A stretch of 64,000 bases of DNA, from contig JAXLXF010000005.1 of the NCBI GenBank assembly GCA_046328125.1, positions 124,001 to 188,000 on the forward strand, written 5' to 3'. A program made the position numbers and the translations under genes. Shown here piece by piece: positions 41,528 to 49,835 of the stretch. The notes beneath the pieces were generated by a model. It worked only from the letters and a program-made list of their open reading frames with translations. It searched no databases and was not told the origin of the DNA. Position 1 is the stretch's first letter. Each line of letters begins with the position of its first letter. The DNA comes from JADZEM01 sp046328125 (GTDB lineage: Bacteria > Chloroflexota > UBA6077 > JACCZL01).

Positions 41528-42733
41528 ATGGCGATCCTCTTCCTGAACGGCACCATCCTCGACGGCAACGGCGGCCTCGCCGAGCGTGCTGCCTTGCTCG
41601 CTCGTGACGGCGCCATTGAGGCCGTCGGCCCGACCGTCACCCTCGAAGCCCGCCACGCCGACCCCGACACCGTCACCGTCGATCTCGCCGGCCGCACCCT
41701 GATGCCCGGCCTGATCGACACCCACGTCCACCTGGCCGGCGGTGACTTCGAGCCGAACCGTGAGTCGGACCCGGTCGGCCTGGCCGCGTTCCGGATGATC
41801 CCGCCGGCCACCCGCACCCTCCAGGCCGGCTTCACCACCATCCGCGTCGCCGGCTCGCGCGACTTCCTGGACGTGGACTTGCGAGACGCCATCGCGGAGG
41901 GCGCCGTCGTCGGCCCGCGCATCCTCGCCAGCGGACGCGGACTCACCACGACAGGCGGCCATTACCACAACTGGTGCGCCGTCGAGGTGGACGGCGTGGA
42001 TGCCGTCCGCCGCGAGGTCCGCCAGCACGTCAAGCGCGGCGTGGACTCGATCAAGCTGATGCTCTCGCCAGGGATCGCCACCGAAGGCTCGGACGTCAAC
42101 ACCGAGCAGTTCTCGCTCGACGAGGTCCGCGTCGCCGTCCACGAGGCCCACAAGGTGAACAAGTCGGTCCTCAGCCACGCCATCGGGATCGGCGGCATCC
42201 GCAACGGCGTCGAGGCCGGCGTAGACTCGATCGACCACGGCTTCTACCTGGACGAGGAGCAGGCCCACAAGATGAAGGCGAAGGGCATCTACCTCGTGCC
42301 CACCTTCGGCCCGACCCACTACTACGTCCATAAGCGGCAGGCCGAGCCGTGGCGCATCCGCCGCGCCGAGCAGGTCGAGCCGATCCACGCCTCGGCCTTC
42401 AAGCTCGCCCTCGACGTCGGCGTGCCCATCGCGCTCGGCTGCGACTGTGGCGCACAATCCAGGATGCCGAACGGCGACAACGCCCTGGAGATCGAGCTGA
42501 TGGTCGGCAACGGCATGGACCCGATGGCCGCGATCCTGGCCGCCACCCGCGAGGCCGCCCGCCTGACCCGGATCCTGCCGCGCGTCGGCACGCTGGAGCC
42601 CGGCAAGGCCGCCGACCTGATCGTCGTGGGCGGCAACCCCATAGACGACATCTCGCGCCTGAGGACCGGCATCCAGATGGTCGTCCAGGGCGGGGTCGTG
42701 CGCCGCGACGACCTCGGACTGGCCTCCACATGA
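41528..42733 (+). CDS. metal-dependent amidohydrolase (imidazolonepropionase/prolidase-like)
   Basis: This 401-residue TIM-barrel hydrolase has the HxH pair in MPGLIDTHVHLAGG (near 67), a likely carboxylated or metal-bridging Lys in SIKLMLSPG, His in LSHAIGI and SIDHGF, and the Asp in LGCDCGAQ. LEPGKAADLIVVGGNP closes the composite beta domain. It resembles Xaa-Pro dipeptidase or imidazolonepropionase relatives. The stop overlaps the GNAT start (ATGA), so the two are coupled. Confidence 0.88.
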   Translation: MAILFLNGTILDGNGGLAERAALLARDGAIEAVGPTVTLEARHADPDTVTVDLAGRTLMPGLIDTHVHLAGGDFEPNRESDPVGLAAFRMIPPATRTLQAGFTTIRVAGSRDFLDVDLRDAIAEGAVVGPRILASGRGLTTTGGHYHNWCAVEVDGVDAVRREVRQHVKRGVDSIKLMLSPGIATEGSDVNTEQFSLDEVRVAVHEAHKVNKSVLSHAIGIGGIRNGVEAGVDSIDHGFYLDEEQAHKMKAKGIYLVPTFGPTHYYVHKRQAEPWRIRRAEQVEPIHASAFKLALDVGVPIALGCDCGAQSRMPNGDNALEIELMVGNGMDPMAAILAATREAARLTRILPRVGTLEPGKAADLIVVGGNPIDDISRLRTGIQMVVQGGVVRRDDLGLAST

Positions 42734-43254
42734 GCTCCGCGCATTCCGAGCCGGCCGTCATCCGCCGCATCCGCCCGGACGAGGTCGAGGTGTACCGCGC
42801 CTTCCGCTTGCGCGCCCTCCAGGACTCGCCAGACGCCTTCTCCGACTCGTACGCGCTCGCGATTGCCCGCCCGCCCGAATTCTGGACCGACCGCGTCGCC
42901 AACACCTCAGAAGGGTTGACCACCGTCCTGATGGTCGCCTCGGACGCGGAGACCGACACCTGGCTCGGCATGACCGGCTGCTTCCTCCCGAACCCCGGCG
43001 ACGGCATCGGGCTGGTCGTCTCGGTCTGGGTGGCGCCCGAAGCGCGCCGCCAGCAGCTGGCACGCCGCCTGCTGGACGGCATCGTCGGCTGGGCCAGGGC
43101 GCGCGACCTCCACACCCTCACCCTCTGGGTCGTCGAGACGAACACCCGTGCCCGCAATCTCTACGTCGGCGCCGGCTTCACCCCGACCGGCAACCGCCAC
43201 CCCCTCCCCTCGAATCCTGCCCTCCAGGAGATCGAGATGTCCCGCGCTATCTGA
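42730..43254 (+). CDS. GNAT family N-acetyltransferase
   Basis: This 174-residue acetyl-CoA-dependent N-acetyltransferase has the core VVSVWVAPEARRQQLARRLLDGIVGWAR (acetyl-CoA pyrophosphate loop) followed by LTLWVVETNTRARNLYVGAGF. The ATG overlaps the amidohydrolase stop by four bases. The substrate is unknown. Confidence 0.9.
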   Translation: MSSAHSEPAVIRRIRPDEVEVYRAFRLRALQDSPDAFSDSYALAIARPPEFWTDRVANTSEGLTTVLMVASDAETDTWLGMTGCFLPNPGDGIGLVVSVWVAPEARRQQLARRLLDGIVGWARARDLHTLTLWVVETNTRARNLYVGAGFTPTGNRHPLPSNPALQEIEMSRAI

Positions 43255-43284
43255 CGCCTTCCACCCCATCCTCCCGGGACAATT

Positions 43285-43330
43285 CTCCCCCTCTCCCGCG
43301 GCTAGGGAGAGGGGGCTGGGGGGTGAGGGC
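43285..43330. repeat. family B repeat, copy 5
   Basis: CCCCCTCTCCCGCGGCTAGGGAGAGGGGG forms a hairpin, followed by CTGGGGGGTGAGGG. It lies between the GNAT and VOC genes. Confidence 0.8.
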
Positions 43331-43353
43331 ATTCCCCGACTCGGAGCACCACC

Positions 43354-43860
43354 ATGACCGCCCAGCAGACCGATTTCGAGGCCAAAGCCGCCCCGATCCG
43401 CGCGAAGTACCTCCAGCCGCGCTCCCAGCGCCCGCAATCGACGGCGCGCGGCGTCCACCACATGGCGCTGATCTGCAGCGACGTCGAGCGGACGATCCAG
43501 TTCTACCAGGGTGTGCTCGGGTTCCCGCTGATCGAGCTGATGGAGAACCGCGACTACCCTGGCTCGTCGCACCTGTTCTTCGACATCGGGAACGACAACC
43601 TGCTGGCGTTCTTCGACTTCCCGGGCCTCGGCTTGCAGCCCGGCGTCGAGTCGCTCGGCAGCGTCCAGCACATCGCGATTTCGGTCTACGAAGACCAGTT
43701 CGAGCCGCTCAGAGCCCGGCTGGAGCAGCATGGCATCCCGTACATCGGGCCGGACCGAGGCGCGGTGGACTCGCTCTACTTCAAAGACCCGGACGGTATC
43801 CAGATCGAGGCGATCCGCGAGCCGCTGCTCGTGATGGATCGCCACGCCCTGGGCGATTGA
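43354..43860 (+). CDS. VOC family (glyoxalase/dioxygenase-like) protein
   Basis: This 168-residue metalloprotein of the vicinal-oxygen-chelate fold has two beta-alpha-beta-beta-beta units. VHHMALICSDVERTIQFYQG starts the first with a metal His, and VQHIAISVYEDQFEPL starts the second. DPDGIQIEAIRE carries the last metal Glu. The reaction is unknown (dioxygenase, lyase or resistance-type are all possible). It starts at ATG 43354, 23 bases after a family B repeat. Confidence 0.88.
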   Translation: MTAQQTDFEAKAAPIRAKYLQPRSQRPQSTARGVHHMALICSDVERTIQFYQGVLGFPLIELMENRDYPGSSHLFFDIGNDNLLAFFDFPGLGLQPGVESLGSVQHIAISVYEDQFEPLRARLEQHGIPYIGPDRGAVDSLYFKDPDGIQIEAIREPLLVMDRHALGD

Positions 43861-43919
43861 GGAGGCGGCAAGGCATCGTTCGAAGGCGCGTCAGGGCGGC
43901 TGATGCGGCGGGCGGAAGC

Positions 43920-44297
43920 TCAGCGGCCTCCGGCTCCGACCGCCGCTTCGGTCGGCACCAGCGTCACATCCAGCAGGATCAGGTCATCCGCCTCGTCGAT
44001 CGCTTCCAGGTGCCCGCAGTTCGGGCAGACCCAGACGTGGCCGATCAGCTCCTCGGCCTGGATCGGTCGCTCGACGCCACAGGCGCAGTCGATCGCGTGG
44101 TCCACGACTTCCACGTCCAGGCGGGCGCCTTCGAGGGGCGTCCCACGCGACATCATCTCGAAGCCCTGGAGCAGCGCCTGTTCGAGAAACGCCGTTCCGC
44201 GCTGCACGCGAACCACCTCGACTCGGCATGGCGCCTGGTCGGCAAGGCTCTCGATCACCGCGTCGACCAGTGCCCCGACCGCCGCGAGCTCGTGCAT
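43920..44297 (-). CDS. hypA: hydrogenase nickel insertion protein HypA
   Basis: This 125-residue nickel metallochaperone delivers Ni to the [NiFe] hydrogenase large subunit. The N-terminal MHEL provides His2 for nickel. Zinc cysteines are C71, C73, C91 and C94; the first pair is C-x-C rather than the usual C-x2-C. The start ATG 44297 is 4 bases from the protease stop, making it the last gene of the hox operon. The other hyp genes (B-F) are not in the window. Confidence 0.9.
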   Translation of the reverse strand: MHELAAVGALVDAVIESLADQAPCRVEVVRVQRGTAFLEQALLQGFEMMSRGTPLEGARLDVEVVDHAIDCACGVERPIQAEELIGHVWVCPNCGHLEAIDEADDLILLDVTLVPTEAAVGAGGR

Positions 44298-44301
44298 GCT
44301 G

Positions 44302-44817
44302 TCACCCTCCGAGCGAGCGGCGGCCCGAGCCGGTCGTCGCTCCAACGGGGACGGCAACTGCGCCAGCCGCGCCGTCCTCCAGAATCGTCAGAATCTCTTG
44401 AACCACCGCCGGCACCGCCGCCCACACGACCTCCGACAGCGCCATGCCGTACCCGAAGTCCTGCCCGCCGACCGAGACGACCACGGCTTGCGGGCAGTGC
44501 CCGTACAGCGACCGGGCCAAGGCCAGCAGCGCGGGTGGGTCGAGGTCGTGGCTGAACGTCGGCGACCCCTCAGCCGCCGGGGCCGCCGTGTCGCGCTCGA
44601 TCCGTCCAGGCTCGCCGCCCTCGCGCGCGTCCACGAACACCACCAGATCCGCCTGTCCGACCGGCTCGGCCAGCTCCGGCGTGAGTTGATGGGCGGTGAG
44701 GACGCGGGTGTCGCTCGGGAGTGGGCTTTCGGCCAGCTCCTCCGCGACCACCCAGCCCAGGCCGTCGTCGGCGCGCAGCGGGTTCCCGTAGCCGATGACC
44801 AGGCGATGATTAGCCAT
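44302..44817 (-). CDS. hoxW: hydrogenase maturation protease
   Basis: This 171-residue endopeptidase of the HycI/HyaD/HoxW family cuts the C-terminal tail of the large subunit after nickel insertion. The nickel-sensing acids are placed at D17 (GYGNPLRADDGLG) and D63 (VVFVDAREGGEPG), with H90 in FSHDLDPPALL. It overlaps the end of hoxH by 8 bases. HoxH just upstream has the matching 30-residue tail. Confidence 0.9.
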   Translation of the reverse strand: MANHRLVIGYGNPLRADDGLGWVVAEELAESPLPSDTRVLTAHQLTPELAEPVGQADLVVFVDAREGGEPGRIERDTAAPAAEGSPTFSHDLDPPALLALARSLYGHCPQAVVVSVGGQDFGYGMALSEVVWAAVPAVVQEILTILEDGAAGAVAVPVGATTGSGRRSLGG

Positions 44818-46249
44818 GTCTGCCGCCGTCCCGCGTCAGCTCGTCCAGGACTTCCCCGCCCGGCGCCAGCAGCTGGATCCGCAGCGGCATCTGCCCCAGC
44901 GCGTGGGTCGAGCAGCTCAGGCACGGATCGTACGCGCGGATGACCGCCTCGACCCGGTTGAGCATCCCTTCCTCGAGGCGCTCGCCGTGCACGAAGTGGC
45001 GTGCCACCTGGAAGACGCCCCGGTTCATCGCCAGGTTGTTGTGGCCGGTCGCGATGATCAGGTTGGCCCAGACGATCAGCCCGTTCTCGTCGATCTTGTA
45101 GTGGTGCAGGAGGGTGCCGCGCGGCGCCTCGGCCATCCCGACGCCCTCGCTCGCGTTCGGCTCGGCGTGAGCACGCACCCGGGTGCTCAGGATGTCCGGC
45201 TCGTCCAGGATCTGGCCGATCCGCTCCAGCGCGTACAGGATCTCAATCAGGCGGGCGTAGTGATAGTGGAACGAGCTGGAGACCACGCCCCCTTCGAGCT
45301 GTCGGAACTCGGCCCACTCGCGGCCGGCCTTCGGCGTCTCCACGCTGGTCGCCACGTTCAGGCGAGCGAGCGGCCCGACCCGGTACAGGCCGCCCGGGTA
45401 GCCGTGCGGCTTGTAGTACGCCGACTTAAGATAGCTCCACGGCTCGACGCTCTCGCCGATGTACTCCGCGTACCGCTCGGGCCGCAGCCCGTTCGCGACG
45501 ACCTTGCCCGTCGAGTCGACGATTCGCACGCCGCCGTCGTAGTGCTCCAGCTCGCCGTGCTCGCCGGCCAGCCCCATGAACAGCGATGGGAAGTTGGCGA
45601 ACGTCTGAACCTCGTCCGGGAACTGCTCGAACACCTGCTTGAACGTCGGCAGCGCCCGCTCGACGATCGCCACCGCGTTTGGCAGCATACTGACGATCGT
45701 CTCTCGCTTCTCGGCCGACAGCGGCTCGCTGACGCCGCCCGGCACGACCCAGGCCGGGTGGATGCGCTTGCCGCCGAGCAGCTCGATCACCTGCTGCCCG
45801 AACTGGCGCAGACGGATGCCGTCGCGGGCGACCTCCGGGTGGGACTGCATCAGGCCAAACACGTTGCGGCTGACCGGGTCGGCGTCCATCCCGAGCAGCA
45901 GGTCTGGCGCCGAGAGGTAGAAGAACGAGAGCGCATGGGACTGGATCAACTGGGCCAGGTTGATGACGCGGCGCAGGCTGGCCGCCGTCTTCGGCACCTG
46001 GACTGCCATCAGCGCGTCGCACGCCTTGGCCGACGCCACCAGGTGGCTGACCGGGCAGATGCCGCAGATTCGCGCCATCAGGCTCGGCATCTCCTGGAAC
46101 GGCCGGCCCTCGCACAGCTTCTCGAACCCGCGGAACTGGGTGATGTGGAACTTCGCGTCCGAGACGGCGCCGCTGTCGTCGAGCTGAATGGTGATCTTCG
46201 CGTGACCTTCGATCCGGGTGACCGGGTCGATCGTGATCTGACGAGCCAT
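44810..46249 (-). CDS. hoxH: NAD-linked [NiFe] hydrogenase large subunit
   Basis: This 479-residue catalytic subunit has the [NiFe] ligands in RICGICPVSH (C62, C65) and DPCLSCSTH (C443, C446). A cleavable tail of 30 residues follows H449 (ALGQMPLRIQ...), matching the adjacent protease. The group 3d/3b style sequence, together with HoxE/F/U/Y, suggests a bidirectional, NAD(P)-coupled enzyme in the cytoplasm. ATG 46249 lies 17 bases after hoxY. Confidence 0.95.
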   Translation of the reverse strand: MARQITIDPVTRIEGHAKITIQLDDSGAVSDAKFHITQFRGFEKLCEGRPFQEMPSLMARICGICPVSHLVASAKACDALMAVQVPKTAASLRRVINLAQLIQSHALSFFYLSAPDLLLGMDADPVSRNVFGLMQSHPEVARDGIRLRQFGQQVIELLGGKRIHPAWVVPGGVSEPLSAEKRETIVSMLPNAVAIVERALPTFKQVFEQFPDEVQTFANFPSLFMGLAGEHGELEHYDGGVRIVDSTGKVVANGLRPERYAEYIGESVEPWSYLKSAYYKPHGYPGGLYRVGPLARLNVATSVETPKAGREWAEFRQLEGGVVSSSFHYHYARLIEILYALERIGQILDEPDILSTRVRAHAEPNASEGVGMAEAPRGTLLHHYKIDENGLIVWANLIIATGHNNLAMNRGVFQVARHFVHGERLEEGMLNRVEAVIRAYDPCLSCSTHALGQMPLRIQLLAPGGEVLDELTRDGGRHG

Positions 46250-46266
46250 CGTCTGCGCCTCCTCGC

Positions 46267-46842
46267 TCAGCGACCGAACCGGGTCTGAGTGGTGAGATCC
46301 GTCGTCCGCCCGGCCAGCAAGTCGGTCAGCAAGCCGTAGATGACGTCGGCGGGCGGCGGGCAGCCCTGCAGGAAGACGTCCACCGGCACGTAGGCGTGGA
46401 TCGGTCGGACGGTCGGCAGGAGCTTCGGGACGATCTGATCGGGGACGCTCGGGTTGAGGGTCGCCGTCTCGAAGTAGCCCCGCTGATAGACGTCCTTGAC
46501 CGAGAACGCGTTGCGCATCGACGGCACGTTCGCCGTGACCGCGCAATCCCCGAACGACACCAGGATCTTCGTCTGGCGGCGGATGCGGTGGATCTTTTCG
46601 AGATCCTCCTCGCTGCTGACCGCGCCTTCGACCAGCGCCAGGTCAACCTCGTCTGGGTACGTCTTCAGGTCGATCAGCGGCGTGTACACCATCTCGACGT
46701 GCTGGGCGATCTCGACCAGGCGCTCGTCCAAATCCAGGAACGACATGTGGCAGCCGGAGCAGCCGTCCAGCCAGACGGTCGCCACCTTGATCTTCCGTGC
46801 TTCTCCTGGCTCCTGACTCCTGACTCCTGACTCCTCGCTCAT
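46267..46842 (-). CDS. hoxY: NAD-linked [NiFe] hydrogenase small subunit
   Basis: This 191-residue subunit carries the electron-transfer Fe-S cluster next to the [NiFe] site: WLDGCSGCHMSF (first Cys pair), LVSFGDCAVTANVPS and VFLQGCPPPADV provide the four cysteines. It has no signal peptide, so the enzyme is cytoplasmic. Residues 2-14 (SEESGVRSQEPGE) are encoded by a heptamer tandem repeat. The start overlaps the hoxU stop (ATGA). Confidence 0.94.
   Translation of the reverse strand: MSEESGVRSQEPGEARKIKVATVWLDGCSGCHMSFLDLDERLVEIAQHVEMVYTPLIDLKTYPDEVDLALVEGAVSSEEDLEKIHRIRRQTKILVSFGDCAVTANVPSMRNAFSVKDVYQRGYFETATLNPSVPDQIVPKLLPTVRPIHAYVPVDVFLQGCPPPADVIYGLLTDLLAGRTTDLTTQTRFGR
46803..46838. repeat. 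heptamer tandem repeat in hoxY start region
   Basis: On the minus strand GGAGTCA repeats three times, followed by GGAGCCAGGAG. It forms the second to fourteenth codons of hoxY. The same heptamers are at 11438-11462. Confidence 0.85.
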
Positions 46843-47561
46843 CGCTGCCGCTCCCGCATTGACAGGAGCGACGGCAGCAGGTCGCGCTGCTTCACCATCT
46901 CGCTCACCGCCTTGCCCTTCTCGAACAGTGCGCCCGTCGGGCAGACGCTCACGCATTTGCCGCAGCTGGTGCAGCTCAACGCCTCGCCCCAGGGCTGGTT
47001 CAGATCGGTGATGACCCGGGCGTTGGTGCCGCGGCCCAGGACGTCCCAGGTGTGCGCACCTTCGACTTCGTCGCAGACCCGGACGCAGCGCGTGCAGAGG
47101 ATGCAGCGGTTGTGGTCGAGTCCGAAGCGGGCGTGCGACGCGTCCACCGTCCGATGCTGGTACAGGTACGGGAACCGGATGTGGTCCACGCCGAGCTTCT
47201 GGGCCAGAAACTGCAGGTCGCAGTGTCCGTTCGCCACGCACACCGAGCAGATGTGGTTGCCCTCGGCGAACAGCAGCTCCAGGATCATCTTACGGTACTC
47301 GTGGAGCCGCTCCGAGTCCGTCGTGACCTCCATGCCCTCCGAAACCCGGGTGGCGCACGCCGGGAGCAGCTTGTTCGTACCCTTCACCTCGACGATGCAC
47401 AGCCGGCAGGCCCCGACCGTCGAGAGGCCGGTGAGCTCACAGAGGGTGGGAATCCAGATCCCGTTCTCGCGGGCGACCTCGAGGATCGTCTCGTGCTCGC
47501 GTGCCCCGACGTCCTTGCCGTCGATGATGAGCGTGTTGACGTGAACTGGGGGGACACTCAC
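46839..47561 (-). CDS. hoxU: NAD-linked hydrogenase diaphorase small subunit
   Basis: This 240-residue electron-transfer subunit resembles the N-terminal part of NuoG. It carries a plant-type [2Fe-2S] site (PTLCELTGLSTVGACRLC...LLPAC), a His/Cys [4Fe-4S] site (GNHICSVCVANGHC), and two C-x2-C-x2-C-type clusters (CILCTRCVRVC; CTSCGKCVSVCP). It links HoxF to HoxY. GTG 47561 follows GGGAGGTG and overlaps the hoxF stop (GTGA). Confidence 0.94.
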   Translation of the reverse strand: MSVPPVHVNTLIIDGKDVGAREHETILEVARENGIWIPTLCELTGLSTVGACRLCIVEVKGTNKLLPACATRVSEGMEVTTDSERLHEYRKMILELLFAEGNHICSVCVANGHCDLQFLAQKLGVDHIRFPYLYQHRTVDASHARFGLDHNRCILCTRCVRVCDEVEGAHTWDVLGRGTNARVITDLNQPWGEALSCTSCGKCVSVCPTGALFEKGKAVSEMVKQRDLLPSLLSMRERQR

Positions 47562-49225
47562 GCTGACACCTCCCTGTCGCGGGCATGGCTTCCGTTCGTG
47601 CCAGGTGCGTTGTTGAGCACCGGCAGCGCCGTCGAGGTGATCGCGGCCTCGTACTCGTCGCGGAAGTAGCGGAGCGTGCTCACGACCGGGTTCGGGGCAT
47701 TCTGTCCCAACCCGCACAGGCTGGTGTTGGCCGTCAGGTCGCACAGCCGCTCCAGCAGTGCCAGATCGCTGACACTCGCGCGCCGCTCGCTCAGCTTCGT
47801 CAGCAGGTCGTGCATCTGGGCCGTTCCGACCCGGCACGGGACGCACTTTCCGCACGACTCGGTCATGCAGAATTCCATGAAGTAGCGCGCCACGTCGACC
47901 ATGCTCGAGGTGTCGTCCATCACGATCATGCCGCCCGAGCCCATGATCGAGCCGAGCCGAGCCAGCGACTCGTAGTCCACGCTGCTGTCCAGGTGGGCAG
48001 CCGGGATGCAGCCGCCCGACGGACCGCCGGTCTGAACTGCCTTGAAGTCACGGCCGTCGGGCACGCCGCCGCCGAGCTCGAACACGATCTCCCGCAGCGA
48101 GATGCCCATCGGCACCTCGATCAGGCCGGTGTTCTCGACTCGGCCAGCCAGGGCGAACACCTTGGTACCCTTGCTCTTCTCGGTCCCGATGCTGGCGAAC
48201 CAGGCGGCGCCACGTCGGATGATCGGCGCGATGTTCGCGAACGTCTCGACGTTGTTGATGAGCGTCGGGCAACCCCAGAGACCAGACTCGGCCGGGAACG
48301 GCGGGCGCGGTCGCGGGGTGCCCCGTCCGCCTTCGATCGAGGCGATCAGGGCGGTCTCCTCGCCGCACACGAAGGCGCCGGCGCCAAGCCGAATCTCGAC
48401 GTTGAACGAGAACGGCGTACCGAGGATCCCCTCGCCGAGCACGTTGCGCTGCTTCGCCTGTCGGATCGCTGTCGTCAGGCGCCGGATCGCCAGCGGATAC
48501 TCGGCACGGACGTAGAGGTACCCTTCGTGGGCGCCGGTCGCGTACGCCGCGATGGCCATCCCTTCGAGCACCCGGTGCGGGTCGCTCTCCAGGACAGCCC
48601 GATCCATGAACGCGCCCGGGTCGCCCTCGTCGCCGTTGCAGATCACGAACTTGCGGTCACCGCCGCCCTTCGCGACGGTGCGCCACTTGAGGCCGGTCGG
48701 GAAGCCAGCCCCGCCGCGTCCGCGCAGGCCGCTCGCCGAGATCTCCTCGATGACCTCCTGGGGCCGCATCTCGTGGAGCACCTTCGAAAGAGCCTGGTAG
48801 CCGCCCGCCGCGATCGACTCCTCGATCCGCTCGGGGTCGATCTCGCCGACGTTCTCCAGGACCACCTTGACCTGTCGGTTGAAGAACGCCTGCTCGACCG
48901 GGCAGCTCAGGCGGGCCGGGGGCTCGCCGTCGAGCGTGTCCACGATCTCGGCCGCGTCGGCCGGACTGACGCCCCGGTACATCACCCCGCTCGGGGCGAC
49001 CGACACGAGCGGTCCGGCCGAGCAGAGCCCCATGCACCCGACGCCCTTGACCGCGCACGTGGCGCCCAGTCCACGCTGCTTCACTTCCGCTTCGATGGCG
49101 GACTTGACCTGGTCGCTTTGCGAGGACAGGCAGCCCGCCGCCACACACACCTGGATGCGCTGCCGAGCTTTCCGCTGCGCAGCCTGCTCGGCCTCGGCCA
49201 TGCTAGTGAGCTCTTCAGGCGTCAT
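47558..49225 (-). CDS. hoxF: NAD-linked hydrogenase diaphorase large subunit
   Basis: This 555-residue NuoF homologue transfers electrons to NAD(P)+. A thioredoxin-like [2Fe-2S] domain is at the N-terminus (VCVAAGCLSSQS...VGCMGLCSAGP). The FMN/NADH domain follows (GLRGRGGAGFPTGLKW; CNGDEGDPGAFMDR), then an SLBB part and a C-terminal [4Fe-4S] site (ESCGKCVPCRVGT...SLCGLG). It starts inside the end of hoxE (11-base overlap). Confidence 0.95.
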   Translation of the reverse strand: MTPEELTSMAEAEQAAQRKARQRIQVCVAAGCLSSQSDQVKSAIEAEVKQRGLGATCAVKGVGCMGLCSAGPLVSVAPSGVMYRGVSPADAAEIVDTLDGEPPARLSCPVEQAFFNRQVKVVLENVGEIDPERIEESIAAGGYQALSKVLHEMRPQEVIEEISASGLRGRGGAGFPTGLKWRTVAKGGGDRKFVICNGDEGDPGAFMDRAVLESDPHRVLEGMAIAAYATGAHEGYLYVRAEYPLAIRRLTTAIRQAKQRNVLGEGILGTPFSFNVEIRLGAGAFVCGEETALIASIEGGRGTPRPRPPFPAESGLWGCPTLINNVETFANIAPIIRRGAAWFASIGTEKSKGTKVFALAGRVENTGLIEVPMGISLREIVFELGGGVPDGRDFKAVQTGGPSGGCIPAAHLDSSVDYESLARLGSIMGSGGMIVMDDTSSMVDVARYFMEFCMTESCGKCVPCRVGTAQMHDLLTKLSERRASVSDLALLERLCDLTANTSLCGLGQNAPNPVVSTLRYFRDEYEAAITSTALPVLNNAPGTNGSHARDREVSA

Positions 49226-49724
49226 GGCTGTTCATGCTCCGCGCCCGCTGAACGATCGTCTCGGGGGTCAGCTTGCCGACCACTTCGCCGTCAAAGACCG
49301 CCGCCGGCGCCAGGCTGCAGGCGCCGAGACAGCGTGCAATCATCACCGAAAGCTGGCCGTCCTCCGTGGTTTCGCCCGGTTTCACGCCGAACGTCTCGCC
49401 GAGCGCGCTGAGCATCTGGCCGCTGCCTTTGATGTAGCAGGCCGTGCCCGTGCAGACCACGCAGGTGTGCTCGCCCTGCGGCTTCATGCTGAAGAAGTGG
49501 TAGAAGGTCGCCACGCCGTACACCCGCGACGGTGGAACGTGCAGGCTCGCGGCGACGTATCGGAGGGTCGGTTCGTCCAGGTATCCGAACGACTGCTGGG
49601 CCGAATGGAGCGCTTCGATCAACGCCGATGGTGCGTAGCCATGGCGCCGCATCGTCGCATCCACGACGCGCCAGCGCTTGTCGTCCGAGGGTGGGGCAAT
49701 GGCCCCGGCACTCGCGACTGCCAT
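49215..49724 (-). CDS. hoxE: NAD-linked hydrogenase subunit, NuoE-like
   Basis: This 169-residue thioredoxin-like [2Fe-2S] protein has ligands in CVVCTGTACYIKG and ARCLGACSLAPA. VYGVATFYHFFSM is the family block. It leads the hoxEFUYH-protease-hypA operon; GGGAG lies upstream of ATG 49724. The promoter must lie in the 111-base gap after ftsH or further upstream; I see no clear box there. Confidence 0.93.
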   Translation of the reverse strand: MAVASAGAIAPPSDDKRWRVVDATMRRHGYAPSALIEALHSAQQSFGYLDEPTLRYVAASLHVPPSRVYGVATFYHFFSMKPQGEHTCVVCTGTACYIKGSGQMLSALGETFGVKPGETTEDGQLSVMIARCLGACSLAPAAVFDGEVVGKLTPETIVQRARSMNSHDA

Positions 49725-49835
49725 CAGATCTCCCGCTCTTCTCGTGAAATGGTCTTCCCCACATTGTCCCCGCGCGGTCACCCAGGCTCCAGGGTAAGAT
49801 GGCCCGTCTGCGCCAGGACAATTCGGGAATCGTCG

